A stretch of DNA of 13,077 nucleotides from contig DGDN01000118.1 of NCBI GenBank assembly GCA_002385465.1, positions 1-13,077 of the forward strand, given 5' to 3'. Made by a program: the position numbers and the translations under genes. This document shows, piece after piece, positions 12,900 to 13,077 of the stretch (positions within the stretch are counted from its first letter, which is position 1; every line of letters starts with the position of its first letter). The notes beneath the pieces were generated by a model. It was not told the origin of the DNA, searched no databases, and was given only the letters and a program-made list of their open reading frames with translations. The DNA comes from Candidatus Fermentithermobacillaceae bacterium UBA3951. GTDB taxonomy: Bacteria > Bacillota > Sulfobacillia > Fermentithermobacillales > Fermentithermobacillaceae.

Positions 12900-13077
12900 G
12901 CACGCTTGTTACGACAGGAGTACCTTCGGCCCAGGATATCGCCGGAGTGACCCCGCCCGAGGAAAGGCGGGCCAGAGGCCCCTATGCGACCATTGAGTGC
13001 TTCCAGCCTATTCCTTGCGATCCGTGCCACCACAGCTGCCGATTTGGGGCCATCCAGGAGTTCGAGGACATAAACGA
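12896..13077 (+). CDS. 4Fe-4S ferredoxin-type subunit, N-terminal part (runs off the window)
   Basis: The first 60 codons of a gene that continues past the window edge. The ATG at 12896 overlaps the previous stop (ATGA) and has GAGGAGG upstream. After a polar lead-in comes ATIECFQPIPCDPCHHSC, a cysteine pattern C-x5-C-x2-C-x3-C (residues 39, 45, 48, 52) that suits one 4Fe-4S cluster, followed by FGAIQEFEDIN. Similar proteins (IECFEEIPCDPC type) accompany the 2Fe-2S and FAD subunits of proline/hydroxyproline-type dehydrogenases in Clostridia. The usual proline after the last cysteine is replaced by arginine. The three genes form one translationally coupled operon; the catalytic amine-oxidising subunit probably lies just downstream. 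Confidence 0.8.
   Translation, partial: MSTLVTTGVPSAQDIAGVTPPEERRARGPYATIECFQPIPCDPCHHSCRFGAIQEFEDIN

Overview
The window looks like a moderately GC-rich chromosome from a Bacillota (Clostridia/Limnochordia-like) bacterium. The support is strong AAGGAGG-type ribosome binding sites, frequent GTG and TTG starts, sigma-A-like TTGnnn-17-TATAAT promoters, a MarR/ABC multidrug cassette, and a 2Fe-2S / FAD / 4Fe-4S dehydrogenase cluster of the kind seen in amino-acid-using anaerobes. Species placement is inference.

Layout. (1) 1-186, minus: N-terminal part of a lipoprotein, with a perfect 16-bp palindrome just upstream of its ribosome binding site. (2) 187-765: degraded DNA with a 16-bp tandem repeat and a 50-residue remnant of a MalT/LAL-type regulator. 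(3) 766-853, minus: tRNA-Leu(CAA). (4) 943-5575, minus: a MarR regulator followed by two ABC half-transporters, whose complementary degenerate motifs mark them as one heterodimeric multidrug exporter. A 14-bp palindrome overlaps the predicted start of the MarR transcript. (5) 5912-6202, plus: a small RRM RNA-binding protein, followed by a 12-bp degenerate repeat array and a hairpin. (6) 6533-10466, minus: an ABC-2 exporter (ATPase and two different permeases with overlapping genes) followed by a double-BON-domain protein. A near-consensus promoter lies about 450 nt upstream of the ATPase. Its leader carries a 5' stem-loop, a 9-codon ORF with an excellent ribosome binding site and further pairing elements, so leader-peptide control is plausible. 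(7) 11045-11124: short direct repeats resembling an insertion-sequence end. (8) 11260-13077, plus: an overlapping operon for a 2Fe-2S protein, an FAD/NAD(P)-type oxidoreductase and a 4Fe-4S protein cut by the window edge, probably subunits of an amine or imino-acid dehydrogenase.

Short-period tandem repeats with periods of 12 or 16 bp recur in genes and between them (341-420, 5026-5057, 6224-6341, 8434-8553, 12732-12815). Two of the 12-bp arrays share an AGTACC core. The two ABC exporters and the lipoprotein suggest an envelope and xenobiotic-efflux neighbourhood. The most testable new ideas are the leader ORF of the ABC-2 operon, the MarR operator, and the shared 12-bp repeats.
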